Shown piece after piece: positions 7,180 to 14,764 of a stretch of 14,856 nt of DNA. Source of the stretch: Lagierella sp. (GTDB taxonomy: Bacteria; Bacillota; Clostridia; Tissierellales; Peptoniphilaceae); contig NZ_JASBYU010000027.1 in assembly GCF_029983815.1 (NCBI RefSeq), forward strand, positions 1 through 14,856, written 5' to 3'. Made by a program: the position numbers and the translations under genes. Each line of letters opens with the position of its first letter. Positions within the stretch are counted from its first letter, which is position 1. The notes beneath the pieces are model-generated. The model saw only the letters and a list, made by a program, of their open reading frames with translations, did not search any database and was not told the origin of the DNA.

Positions 7180-8145
7180 TTAAAATCTATCCCCTCGCAA
7201 ATCTTCACCATATAGGGTGTAGAGTTCATAGGTTTTAAGACGTGAGTAAATTCTTTCGTCATATAACTCTCTAATCTCACTAAAACTTACATTAGTGGAA
7301 ATTATCACTGGTTTTTTCTTATTTAGTCTCTCATTTATAAGATTGAATAAGTTGGAGACGTTGTACTGACTAATCTGTTCCGAACCCAAGTCGTCGATAA
7401 TAAGTAAATCTGATTCAATGATTAATTGGTAGTCCTGCCTGTTCTTTTCCTCGAATTCAAAGGAACCTAAGTTGTAGTTTCTCAGTTTCTTCATTAAATC
7501 TGCAGATGTCAAATACACTACATTTACATTCTTAGCTAAAAGCTCATGGGAAATACAGTTACAAAAATAGGTCTTTCCCGTACCTACTGGGCCTGTGATA
7601 AATAGGGACTTTGATGATGATGAAAAGTTTTTACAATAGTCTTTGAACTCATCATAGTAAAACCTAGCCAGATCCCTGGGACTTGCAGGCTTTCCCTCAG
7701 GTTTTTCATTGGAAAAAATTTCAAAATCAAAATTCTCAAAGTTTTCTTCCTCTACTCCAGAATGCAAAGATGCATTTTTTATCTTTTCACTTATTATTAT
7801 GTCCTTTTTACACTTACAGACATTTCCATTTACTTCTCCAGTATCATTACATATATTACAGTAATACTGTCTTTCAGTGTAATCTCTTGGGTAGCCATTT
7901 TTTTCAAGAAGGTCGTCCCTCTTGGACTTTAAATCTTTCACAAGTTGAAGGCAATCTTTAGCATCTCCACCATCTGATTTTCTCATTTCGTAGAGATAGT
8001 TTATGTTAGCCTGGGCAATATCTCTTGTCAATTTCTTATAGCCAGGAATTTTCTTTGAAACTTCATCTTTCCTAGAAGCCTGTAAGTTTTCCATTTCCCT
8101 TCTTCTATTTTCCAAAATTTTCCCAGCTCTATCAAATTCATTCAT
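7180..8145 (-). CDS. Helicase loader, DnaC/DnaI/IstB-type AAA+ ATPase
   Basis: A 321-residue AAA+ ATPase expected to load the replicative helicase (DnaB, same operon) onto DNA. The N-terminal third is helical and charged. A Cys cluster follows, CNICNDTG (96-103) with CKC (110-112), a likely zinc site as in DnaI-type loaders. Walker A is GPVGTGKT (185-192), Walker B LLIIDD (247-252) and sensor 1 STN (283-285). RIYSRLK (298-304) fits the arginine-finger region of the DnaC/IstB family. The ATG at 8145 overlaps the stop of the dnaD-like gene by 8 bp (ATGAATGA). It is the last gene of the core operon. IstB transposase helpers share the fold, but no transposase lies nearby and the replication context favours a loader. 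Confidence 0.92.
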   Translation of the reverse strand: MNEFDRAGKILENRRREMENLQASRKDEVSKKIPGYKKLTRDIAQANINYLYEMRKSDGGDAKDCLQLVKDLKSKRDDLLEKNGYPRDYTERQYYCNICNDTGEVNGNVCKCKKDIIISEKIKNASLHSGVEEENFENFDFEIFSNEKPEGKPASPRDLARFYYDEFKDYCKNFSSSSKSLFITGPVGTGKTYFCNCISHELLAKNVNVVYLTSADLMKKLRNYNLGSFEFEEKNRQDYQLIIESDLLIIDDLGSEQISQYNVSNLFNLINERLNKKKPVIISTNVSFSEIRELYDERIYSRLKTYELYTLYGEDLRGDRF

Positions 8146-8908
8146 TGCTTAAGTTCCTATCTCTCTCTTTAAGTTTTTTTCGCAAAGCTATCATTTCCGG
8201 ACTTTCGTCAATATTTTTATTGGCTTCTCCGTTTTTTGCAGGTCTATAGTAGGATCTTCTCTTTTTTATATTTGCCTTTCTCTTCTTCTCCTCATCCAAC
8301 ATCTTGTTGTAGTCAGCCATGGTTTTTATGCCATCCACTACCCAATTTTTCAAAATTCCCATAACATAGTTAGGGTTCTTTTTATCTCTCTTTTCAAAGG
8401 AGTATTCAAAAGCCTTTTTAATAAGTTCAGAATCCACACCAGTTTCCTGCTGAAATTCCGTAATCTCTATAATGGTGTTGGTGCCAAGAGGAACTTGTAA
8501 AAAGTTTTCAATCCAATTAAACATCTCTGCATTTTCATTGAAAGTTTTTGGAGTATCTTCGTTTTTATCGTATTCATAAAAGGATTTTTGTCCCAGTTGA
8601 AGTTCCCTAATGGATAAAAAGGTATATTCATATTCATTGTTACCTGGTTTGAGTTTTCGTTTTATTATACCTTCTTCCAGCCAATGTTTTAAACTGGAAT
8701 CTATCTCCTCCAGAGTCATATTTAAATCCCTTGAAATAATTTTTTCATCAAATTTAAACCCATTTCCCTCTTTGGAAACCTGTCTAAAAAGATATAAGTA
8801 AAGCTTGACATCATTTCCTGAAGCCAAGGGCAAAAAAAGGTCCAAAAAGAGATTCTCAATAGGTGTTTCTCCTAGATCTATATTGAAATTGTCGATATTA
8901 AAAGTCAT
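8138..8908 (-). CDS. DnaD-like primosomal protein
   Basis: A 256-residue protein of the DnaD/DnaB2 family, which in Firmicutes remodels origin DNA and helps bring the helicase loader to replication forks. The N-terminal 100 residues look like a winged-helix domain (residues 30-100, with DVKLYLYLFRQ and DSSLKHWLEEGIIKRKL). The C-terminal DnaD domain spans about 125-200 and includes the family motif YVMGILKNW (181-189), the YxxxIxxxW element tied to DNA binding. A Lys/Arg-rich tail (208-252) could add DNA contacts. The ATG at 8908 follows AGGAGC, lying inside the end of the acetyltransferase gene (11-bp overlap). Placement between helicase and loader supports a role in replication initiation. 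B. subtilis keeps dnaD elsewhere. Confidence 0.9.
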   Translation of the reverse strand: MTFNIDNFNIDLGETPIENLFLDLFLPLASGNDVKLYLYLFRQVSKEGNGFKFDEKIISRDLNMTLEEIDSSLKHWLEEGIIKRKLKPGNNEYEYTFLSIRELQLGQKSFYEYDKNEDTPKTFNENAEMFNWIENFLQVPLGTNTIIEITEFQQETGVDSELIKKAFEYSFEKRDKKNPNYVMGILKNWVVDGIKTMADYNKMLDEEKKRKANIKKRRSYYRPAKNGEANKNIDESPEMIALRKKLKERDRNLSNE

Positions 8909-9515
8909 TACTTACAGCTCCTAATTCATAATCCATCTTCGTAAGGGCCATACAATAAATTTTAGAGTATATCTTTCCTGAACTAATCGAAAAATATTCT
9001 TTGAACCGACTATAATAGGGGTCTTCAAAATCTATTTGTTGATTTTCAAAAAGTCCTAGATATTCAAACTTATATTTAAAACCTAGCTTTTTATACAATC
9101 TAATGGCTCGTTCATTGAACAAATTGACATCTAAAGTCATTTCTTTCATTTTAAGCACATTAAAATAATATTTCAAAAAAAGATTCAAAGCTCTGTAACC
9201 ATATCCCTGAGATGTATAGGCAGGGTTAAAAACAATTCCTAGTACAGAGGTCTTCTTGAAATAGCTAATGTCCTTAATTCCTATATACCCTATCAATTCT
9301 CCATGTATTTTAACGCCATAGTACTTGTTTCTAAAGCCAATCCCCTTAGAATAGTACCAAAGGGTTAAAAAATTTTCGCTATATCCACCTAGGTTGTAGT
9401 CTATAAACAGCTCATTATCGTGATTTTCCCAGTCGGTCATATTATGGGCATCCTCTATTGTGAGTTTATCTATCGTAAGTTCATTTTCTGAAATTAAACA
9501 TCTATTCGTTTCCAT
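8898..9515 (-). CDS. GNAT-family N-acetyltransferase
   Basis: A 205-residue acetyl-CoA-dependent acetyltransferase of the RimJ/RimL-like branch. The acetyl-CoA loop is QGYGYRAL (103-110), preceded by the strand LGIVFNPAY. The later motif VNLFNERAIRLYKKLGFK (130-147) is the usual GNAT C-terminal signature. The start is taken as ATG 9513-9515 (METNRCLISENELTI), giving a 14-bp overlap with the end of dnaB. A longer version from 9617 would lie wholly inside dnaB and carries an implausible N-terminus. The ribosome site is weak, so translation probably depends on ribosomes leaving dnaB. The substrate is unknown. Its position between the helicase and primosomal genes is compatible with acetylating a replication or ribosomal protein, but nothing in the sequence shows that. 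Confidence 0.88.
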   Translation of the reverse strand: METNRCLISENELTIDKLTIEDAHNMTDWENHDNELFIDYNLGGYSENFLTLWYYSKGIGFRNKYYGVKIHGELIGYIGIKDISYFKKTSVLGIVFNPAYTSQGYGYRALNLFLKYYFNVLKMKEMTLDVNLFNERAIRLYKKLGFKYKFEYLGLFENQQIDFEDPYYSRFKEYFSISSGKIYSKIYCMALTKMDYELGAVSNDF

Positions 9516-10860
9516 AATTTTCGTCGGTATACTCAAATTCCAAATCAGTAAATTTGGAATGTTCCTTATTAAAGTACATCTGTATTGACCCAGTTGGTCC
9601 ATTTCTATGTTTTGCAATAATTAAATCTGTAATATTTGGCCTTTCAGTAGTCTCAGGATTATAATAATCGTCACGATATATCATCATAACAATGTCTGCA
9701 TCCTGCTCAATGGCTCCTGACTCCCTCATATCTGAAAGCATTGGCCTTTTGTCCGTTCTCTGTTCAACAGCTCTTGAAAGTTGGGAAAGTGCTATTACAG
9801 GACAATTTAGTTCCTTCGCAAGTCCCTTCAATCCCCTAGATATATTTGATATCTCCTGTTGTCTATTTTCTCCTCTTCCTGACCCATCCGTCATAAGCTG
9901 TAAATAGTCTATGAATAAAATATCAAGACCTTCTTTAGATGATAGCCTCCTTGCCTTAGACCTAAGTTCTGTAAGGGAAATACTTGAAGTGTCGTCAAGG
10001 TAGATTGGAGCCTCTTCCAGTATACTAATGGCCTTTCCCAAAGTTTCAAAGGAATCCTCTGGAATCTTACCACTTATAATGTCCTGAAGGTCTATATGAG
10101 ATAAAGAACTTAAAAACCTTTGAGTGAGCTGCATCTTACTCATCTCCAGAGAAAATATAGCTACGGATTTTTTACTAAGAGCCGCCGCCAAAGCCATATT
10201 TAAAGCCAAAGTTGACTTACCCATGGAAGGTCTTGCAGCAATGAGGACAAGGTCAGACTTTTGAAAGCCGGAAAGCTGTCTGTCCAAATCTGTCAAACCT
10301 GTAGTAATACCAGTAATTCCGCCTTCTTTTAGACTCATTTCGTTTATTTGGTCCAAGGTCTTGCCTAAAACAAGAGATATCTTTTCCAAATCGGTTTTGG
10401 AATTAGACTGACTTAATTTGTAGATGGAACTTTCTGCAAATTCTAATACTTCCAATGCTTCTTGATTTCCATATGACATCTTCATAATTTCATCGGCAGT
10501 TCTAATCAGGTATCGCAAGGTGGATTTTTCACTTACAATTTGAGCATAGGCCTGAACATTTGTAGGACCTGGAACCATTTCAGTCAAGGTCATAAGGTAC
10601 TCAATGCCCCCTACAAAATCTAGTTTTCCCTCCTTTTTAAGCTCATCAGAAAGGGTTATAAAGTCTATTTGCTCTCCTTTTTCATAGAGGTTGATTATAC
10701 CTCTAAAGACCTCTGCATTTTTTCCTGCATAGAAATCATCATATTTTAAAATGCCCGTTGCAGTATCTATGGCATGTTTATCCAAAATCATAGACCCTAA
10801 AACGGACATCTCAGCATTTATGTCATTTGGAAATAATTTAGTTTCCAAATTTTCTTCCAT
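9502..10860 (-). CDS. dnaB: Replicative DNA helicase DnaB
   Basis: A 452-residue hexameric fork helicase (named DnaC in B. subtilis). The N-terminal domain (about 10-110, starting with LFPNDINAEMSVLGSMILD) binds primase. The RecA-like C-terminal motor carries Walker A in ARPSMGKST (209-217), motif H1a FSLEMS (236-241), Walker B ILFIDYLQLM (314-323), the RQQEIS and ALSQLSR (357-363) motifs, MRESGAIEQDAD and the arginine-finger region AKHRNG (416-421). Length and order are normal. The ATG at 10858-10860 is chosen over one 18 bp upstream, because the upstream start lies inside rplI and the downstream one has AAAGGGAG placed correctly. It sits 1 bp after the rplI stop. Confidence 0.97.
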   Translation of the reverse strand: MEENLETKLFPNDINAEMSVLGSMILDKHAIDTATGILKYDDFYAGKNAEVFRGIINLYEKGEQIDFITLSDELKKEGKLDFVGGIEYLMTLTEMVPGPTNVQAYAQIVSEKSTLRYLIRTADEIMKMSYGNQEALEVLEFAESSIYKLSQSNSKTDLEKISLVLGKTLDQINEMSLKEGGITGITTGLTDLDRQLSGFQKSDLVLIAARPSMGKSTLALNMALAAALSKKSVAIFSLEMSKMQLTQRFLSSLSHIDLQDIISGKIPEDSFETLGKAISILEEAPIYLDDTSSISLTELRSKARRLSSKEGLDILFIDYLQLMTDGSGRGENRQQEISNISRGLKGLAKELNCPVIALSQLSRAVEQRTDKRPMLSDMRESGAIEQDADIVMMIYRDDYYNPETTERPNITDLIIAKHRNGPTGSIQMYFNKEHSKFTDLEFEYTDENYGNE

Positions 10861-10861
10861 A

Positions 10862-11308
10862 CTACTCCCTTTCAACATCCACTTTTAAGAAAGCGGTAAC
10901 TTCATGATAAAGTTTTACAGGAACTGTAACACTGGAAATATTTCTAATATTTTCCTTAAGTTCAATTTTTCTTCTATCGATTTGGATGTTTTTTTGTTCC
11001 CTTAAAGCCTTAGAGATATCCATAGGTGTAACCGCACCAAAAAGTCTATCTCCTTCTCCTGCCTTAGCTTTAATAACAATTCCTGAACTTTCCAATTCCT
11101 CTTTTAATTGTAAAGCTTCTTCTCTATCTTTTTCCTTCTTAGCTTCAATCTTCTTTTGTTCTTCCTTCCAATTGGCTAAGTTATCCTTAGTTGCTTCTAT
11201 AGCAAGACCATTTGGAAATAGGTAGTTTCTTGCATATCCAGTTTTGGCGTTCACCAAGTCTCCCTTTTGTCCTAGTTTCTTAACATCATCTATCAGTATT
11301 ACTTTCAT
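10862..11308 (-). CDS. rplI: Ribosomal protein bL9
   Basis: A 148-residue large-subunit protein that binds 23S rRNA near the base of the L1 stalk. The N-terminal domain (1-50) has the family signature MKVILIDDVKKLGQKGD, then GYARNYLFPNGLA (24-36). A long charged helix (about 45-75, rich in Lys/Glu) links it to the C-terminal domain. The ATG at 11306-11308 directly follows AGGAGGACAAAG, an ideal ribosome site. A start 24 bp upstream would add eight residues foreign to L9. It overlaps gdpP by 23 bp and is 1 bp from dnaB. Next to gdpP and dnaB, this is the usual Firmicute arrangement. Confidence 0.97.
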   Translation of the reverse strand: MKVILIDDVKKLGQKGDLVNAKTGYARNYLFPNGLAIEATKDNLANWKEEQKKIEAKKEKDREEALQLKEELESSGIVIKAKAGEGDRLFGAVTPMDISKALREQKNIQIDRRKIELKENIRNISSVTVPVKLYHEVTAFLKVDVERE

Positions 11309-13298
11309 CTTTGTCCTCCTGTAAATATTCATCTATTACTTTCTTCAATTCTTCAACAGCTTCTTTCATCGGGATATCCATTTGAGTACCCGCCGAGGTC
11401 AAATGTCCTCCACCATCCAACTTTTCTAAAATCAGTTGAACGGAGATATCTCCAAGGCTTCTTCCAGAAATATGAATCTTGTTCTTAAGCTTTGTCGCAA
11501 CAAAAGCCGCTTCGATATTATTCATATTTAGAAGTTCATCAGCAGCTTGAGCCGCTATTAAGATATTGTCATCAGAAACCTCTTCCAAAGTACCAATGGC
11601 AATCCTATCTCTATAAATCTCTGCCTTATAAACCACTTCTCCCTTTTGTCTAACTGTACTTATATCATTTCTAAAGAGTTGTCTAACCTTAATGCTGTCT
11701 GCCCCTTGTCTTTTTAAGATGGACGCAGCTTCAAAGGTTCTAACTCCAGTTTGTAAAATGAAGTTTTTAGTGTCCACAGTTATTCCTGCAAGTAGTGCTT
11801 CAGCAATTACCTTAGGTATCTTCATTCTATCAGAAGAATAGAATAAAATCTCGGTAATAAGCTCTGAAGTTGAGGAAGCATGGGGCTCCAAATAAGTTAA
11901 AATAGCATTGTCAATATAGTCAGAGCTTCTTCTATGGTGATCTATCAAAATAATATTTTTTGAAATCTCCAAGAGTTTTGGCGCTTCTGAACTGGTTTTT
12001 CTATGATGGTCTAACACCACCACTACAGAATCATTCTTACATAGGTCAACAGCATCGGAAGGCTTTATAAAGATGTCCTTAATATTAAAATCTTCAGTAT
12101 TAGGGTAGTTCTTCATTAGAGAATTGTAGATCTTTTCAATTGCAGGAGTTATCTCCTTTAATACAATATAGAAGTTCTTATTTAGCTTCTTTGCCAATTC
12201 CATTACCCCAAGACAAGACCCTAAGGAGTCCATGTCTGGATTTTTATGACCCATGATAAACACATCTCCAGAACGTTCCAGAAGTTTAATTAAACCATTT
12301 GCCATAACTCTGGCCTTTACAGTTGAATTTTTAGATACGGATTGATTTTTCCCTCCAAAATACTCAAAGTGATCTTCCATCTTTACAACTGCCTGGTCTC
12401 CACCACGTCCCAAAGCTATGTTTAAACATGCCCTTGCAGACTTATGTGCTTCAAGTGGATTCTTCTCCAATGTTCCCACGCCTATACTCAACGTAGCAGG
12501 AATTCTATTTCCTTCTTCGATTTCCCTAACTTCATCTAGAATATAGAACTTCGACTTGATGGCCTTAAGCAAGTTTTCATAGGACATGACAATGGTGTAG
12601 TCCTCTTGTTCGTATTTTATAGCAAAGCCCTCATGCTCCGATGCAAAGTTATTTATTATACTATCAATCTTTGCAAAGACCATAGGTCTATTTGTATCGT
12701 CGGTGTTTTCACTTAATTCATCGTAATTGTCAACATTTAAATTGATAACAGAAATAGACTCGTCCAAGAGCAAGTTTTCCAAATTTTTCTCATTTGTGTA
12801 TTCAACAATGTAGAGTAGTACGTTTTTTTCTGCTTTGCTATCAACAAAGGTGTTTATGAACATCCTATAAAAGTCACCTTTATATTCTATAGGTATAAAT
12901 TGATTGTCCTCTGGCAGTGATTCCATATTAACTTCAGGAAATACTTCAGAAATTTCTAAATTTAAAGTAGGCTCTTCCTCATCAATTAAGTTTTTGAAAT
13001 TTGAATTGTGCCAAATAATCTTTCCTCCGTCATTTAATATAACCAGGGGAAAAGGCATTGAAAAAATAGCTCTTCTAGTAACTTCATCAAATTTCTCATT
13101 GAAGTTTTCCATATACTCTTCAAGCTCTTCCTTCTTTTCAGAAAGGCTTCTAACTTCATAAAAAGCTAAAAAACCAGTAATGGCAAAGGCTATAACCCCA
13201 AAGACCCTATTATAATAGAATATTGTTACGGAGCAGATTATCATAAAAATGTAAAATGGCACCTTGTCTGCCAAATTATAAATATTAAATTTTTTCAT
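11286..13298 (-). CDS. gdpP: Cyclic-di-AMP phosphodiesterase GdpP
   Basis: A 670-residue membrane-anchored enzyme that hydrolyses c-di-AMP to pApA, controlling potassium and osmotic balance and cell-wall stress in Firmicutes. Two membrane segments lie near 13-46. A PAS-like domain covers about 75-170 (AIFSMPFPLVILNDGGKIIW). A degenerate GGDEF domain (about 180-315) lacks a GGDEF motif but keeps FASEHEGFAIKY and SIGVG. The DHH catalytic domain starts near 335, with GHKNPDMDSLG (350-360), DHH at 430-432, a second DHH at 454-456 and DTKNF (510-514 region). The DHHA1 end has GGGH at 629-632. All metal-binding motifs appear intact. The ATG follows AAAGGATAG and overlaps yybS by 14 bp. Confidence 0.96.
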   Translation of the reverse strand: MKKFNIYNLADKVPFYIFMIICSVTIFYYNRVFGVIAFAITGFLAFYEVRSLSEKKEELEEYMENFNEKFDEVTRRAIFSMPFPLVILNDGGKIIWHNSNFKNLIDEEEPTLNLEISEVFPEVNMESLPEDNQFIPIEYKGDFYRMFINTFVDSKAEKNVLLYIVEYTNEKNLENLLLDESISVINLNVDNYDELSENTDDTNRPMVFAKIDSIINNFASEHEGFAIKYEQEDYTIVMSYENLLKAIKSKFYILDEVREIEEGNRIPATLSIGVGTLEKNPLEAHKSARACLNIALGRGGDQAVVKMEDHFEYFGGKNQSVSKNSTVKARVMANGLIKLLERSGDVFIMGHKNPDMDSLGSCLGVMELAKKLNKNFYIVLKEITPAIEKIYNSLMKNYPNTEDFNIKDIFIKPSDAVDLCKNDSVVVVLDHHRKTSSEAPKLLEISKNIILIDHHRRSSDYIDNAILTYLEPHASSTSELITEILFYSSDRMKIPKVIAEALLAGITVDTKNFILQTGVRTFEAASILKRQGADSIKVRQLFRNDISTVRQKGEVVYKAEIYRDRIAIGTLEEVSDDNILIAAQAADELLNMNNIEAAFVATKLKNKIHISGRSLGDISVQLILEKLDGGGHLTSAGTQMDIPMKEAVEELKKVIDEYLQEDKDESNTDR

Positions 13299-14205
13299 TT
13301 TCTATCCTTTTAAATCTCTTTCTGAAATTAACAAACATATCTATCAACCCCACAAGCATATAAAAATAGGATCCTTTAAATAGAACAATCACTAAAATCG
13401 GTATAATAAAACGTAGTGGCTTAGGCATTCTATTAATAAAATAATAATCAATCGTAAAAATCCCCGCCATCATAAACAAAAATCCTACAACTGAAATTGC
13501 ATTTACATATAGGATATCAAAATACCTGAATTTTGTAATATATGCAATGCCTAGGACTATGGCTAAGATCGATATGGGAATTAACGCCTTTATGTCCATC
13601 CTCAAATCAATAAATCTAAGTCTATTTTCAAGCTTATAATTGTCCTTATGCAACATATTAGTTGCATAGATGTAGGATAGCACAATTAAAGATATACCCG
13701 AAACCACTAAAGTTCCAGGCAAACTCAATTTTATCAATTTTATAACTTGATAAATCTCATTCTTACTTCCTACTAATTGAGACATTCCAGCATTTTCCAC
13801 AATTGTTATAACATCTTTGCCCATCTTATCAATAGCAAGACTAACTTGTCCTACAATATCTATCTTAAGGATATATGTTAGATTGATTGAAAAAATTATA
13901 GCCATGAGTACCAAAGCCAAAACATTTATTCCAATAATCTGTGAACTCTTTTTCTTTTCTTTAATTAAAATTACGGTTATTACCACAATTGGCATTGAAA
14001 TCAACAGATAAATGCCCATAAATTGAAGTCCACCAAATAAGCCCATAATAATGGAAACTATAAAAGTGGACAAAGCTGCCTTAAGTACTCCCCTTTTAAC
14101 ACCAAGCCATATGGATGGTCCTGGCATAAAAAACAAAAGAAAGGATACTATGGGAAATATTGTTGCCAACATGCCAAAGGTGACGGATCTCAACACTGAA
14201 ACCAA
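13285..14205 (-). CDS. yybS: YybS-like DUF2232 membrane protein
   Basis: A multi-pass membrane protein (306 residues from TTG at 14205) of the YybS/DUF2232 family, whose biochemical role is not established. About eight hydrophobic segments are visible, for example near 8-28, 38-78, 88-110, 168-190, 214-232, 238-262 and 272-296. The FFMPGPSIWLGVKRG stretch near the N-terminus suits the family. It is first in the operon, directly before gdpP, an association common in Firmicutes. The start is unclear. The frame is open 13 codons further upstream, reading DNRDIKPDNIELLVS, and a strong GGAGG lies 8 bp before an ATC codon at 14242-14244. No ATG, GTG or TTG is in frame there. The real start may therefore be the ATC, with TTG 14205 as the nearest standard choice. 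Confidence 0.85.
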   Translation of the reverse strand: MVSVLRSVTFGMLATIFPIVSFLLFFMPGPSIWLGVKRGVLKAALSTFIVSIIMGLFGGLQFMGIYLLISMPIVVITVILIKEKKKSSQIIGINVLALVLMAIIFSINLTYILKIDIVGQVSLAIDKMGKDVITIVENAGMSQLVGSKNEIYQVIKLIKLSLPGTLVVSGISLIVLSYIYATNMLHKDNYKLENRLRFIDLRMDIKALIPISILAIVLGIAYITKFRYFDILYVNAISVVGFLFMMAGIFTIDYYFINRMPKPLRFIIPILVIVLFKGSYFYMLVGLIDMFVNFRKRFKRIENEKI

Positions 14206-14241
14206 TAGTTCAATATTGTCCGGTTTTATATCTCTATTATC

Positions 14242-14257
14242 GATATTTCACACCTCC
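14242..14257 (-). promoter_or_regulatory. Ribosome binding site paired with an ATC codon
   Basis: GGAGG (minus strand, 14257-14253) is followed after 8 bases by ATC (14244-14242) in the yybS frame. A GTG at 14248-14250 (overlapping the ribosome site region) is out of frame and meets a stop after four codons. The TTG start at 14205 has no ribosome site of its own. The ATC is the only codon at the right distance and in frame. Confidence 0.55.
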
Positions 14258-14269
14258 ACAATTACTACT

Positions 14270-14298
14270 ATTATACAACATCCCTAGAATATTAAAAA
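14270..14298 (-). promoter_or_regulatory. Promoter of the yybS-gdpP-rplI-dnaB operon
   Basis: A perfect TATAAT lies at 14270-14275 on the minus strand, 13 bp from the GGAGG. The -35 region at the right spacing (14293-14298, TTTTTA) matches poorly. The expected start of transcription is near 14263, leaving a short leader. This is the only promoter seen for the seven-gene operon. Confidence 0.5.
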
Positions 14299-14325
14299 GA
14301 GTCATAAAATAGCAATTGTATTTAG

Positions 14326-14345
14326 TGTAAATCTTTACATGTAAA
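14326..14345. repeat. Overlapping TGTAAA/TTTACA palindromes
   Basis: The plus strand reads TGTAAA, TC, TTTACA, TGTAAA. The first two arms form a palindrome with a 2-bp centre and the last two form a perfect 12-bp palindrome (14334-14345). It lies about 30 bp upstream of the -35 region of the yybS operon. It may be a regulator site, or just AT-rich chance next to a terminator. Confidence 0.4.
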
Positions 14346-14369
14346 AAAGCCCGTTATAAAACAGGCTTT
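14343..14369 (-). terminator. Intrinsic terminator upstream of the yybS promoter
   Basis: On the minus strand AAAGCC (14369-14364) pairs with GGCTTT (14351-14346), with partial pairing inside the loop, and is followed by a T-run ending at 14343. It would stop leftward transcription before the core operon, so that operon relies on its own promoter. Confidence 0.7.
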
Positions 14370-14389
14370 CTTACTCGGAGTTTAACTCA

Positions 14390-14512
14390 ATGAAAAAAAT
14401 AAAAAATATTACTAGAGCTGTAAGTCAATTATACAACGAAAGATTAAATAATGCAAGAAACGTTTACAAGTTTTCTATAATTATATTTAAAACGTTGAAC
14501 CTATCAAGTTAG
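14390..14512 (+). CDS. Possible 40-residue ORF, doubtful
   Basis: The only plus-strand frame with some gene-like features. The ATG at 14390 follows CGGAG after 9 bases, and the frame gives a Lys/Asn-rich peptide starting MKKIKNITRAVSQLYNERLN and ending at TAG 14510-14512. No promoter is convincing and I recognise no family. The second half is hydrophobic (FSIIIF). It lies between two leftward terminators in otherwise empty DNA. Chance is a fair explanation in such AT-rich sequence. Confidence 0.18.
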   Translation: MKKIKNITRAVSQLYNERLNNARNVYKFSIIIFKTLNLSS

Positions 14513-14688
14513 GCAATTGATTTCTTATAGCTTAAACTTTTAAAATTCATCTTATTACCATTTAAAATGCTTCTATCAAGTACCAAATTGATAAAACTTC
14601 TACCCTTATTAAATTTTAATTCCTTAGGAAATCATTAACAAAATTTACTATAACGCCTTAGTATGATAGAAGGAATATACCTTTTCAT
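14509..14688 (-). pseudogene. Possible degraded coding fragment
   Basis: A single minus-strand frame runs 60 codons from ATG 14686-14688 to TAA 14509-14511, interrupted only by adjacent TAA and TGA codons after 17 codons. The second part (40 residues, FPKELKFNKGRSFINLVLDR onward) has a protein-like composition. There is no ribosome site at the ATG, and a terminator lies just upstream at 14717-14741. It may be the worn 3' end of a lost gene. I do not recognise the family. Confidence 0.2.
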
Positions 14689-14716
14689 AAAAGGATGGTG
14701 TAAAATTAGTATCTAT

Positions 14717-14741
14717 AAAAAAGGAAAGCCAACAGCTTTCC
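14717..14741 (-). terminator. Intrinsic terminator for a gene beyond the right edge
   Basis: On the minus strand GGAAAGC (14741-14735), a TGTTG loop and GCTTTCC (14729-14723) form a perfect 7-bp stem, followed by six T (14722-14717). It should end a leftward transcript that enters from the right, probably after crossing the 14-bp repeat array. Confidence 0.82.
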
Positions 14742-14764
14742 CACTGCTTTTCAAATTATTTCTA

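Larger units (their letters stand above)
14299..14764. other. Gene-poor intergenic stretch
   Basis: No confident gene, tRNA or rRNA is visible here. It contains the palindromic cluster, two terminators facing left and the two doubtful short frames described separately. The DNA is more AT-rich than the coding regions on its left. It separates the core operon from whatever minus-strand gene lies beyond the window. Confidence 0.7.

Noticed and set aside
7180..8145. IstB transposition helper from an IS21-type element
   Set aside because: No IstA transposase or terminal repeats are seen, and it overlaps a DnaD-like gene next to dnaB. A helicase loader is far more likely.
9516..9617. Longer N-terminus for the acetyltransferase
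   Set aside because: The extra 34 residues lie within dnaB in another frame and do not resemble a GNAT start.
11309..11332. Longer start for ribosomal protein L9
   Set aside because: The ATG at 11308 has an ideal AGGAGG and matches the exact L9 N-terminus.
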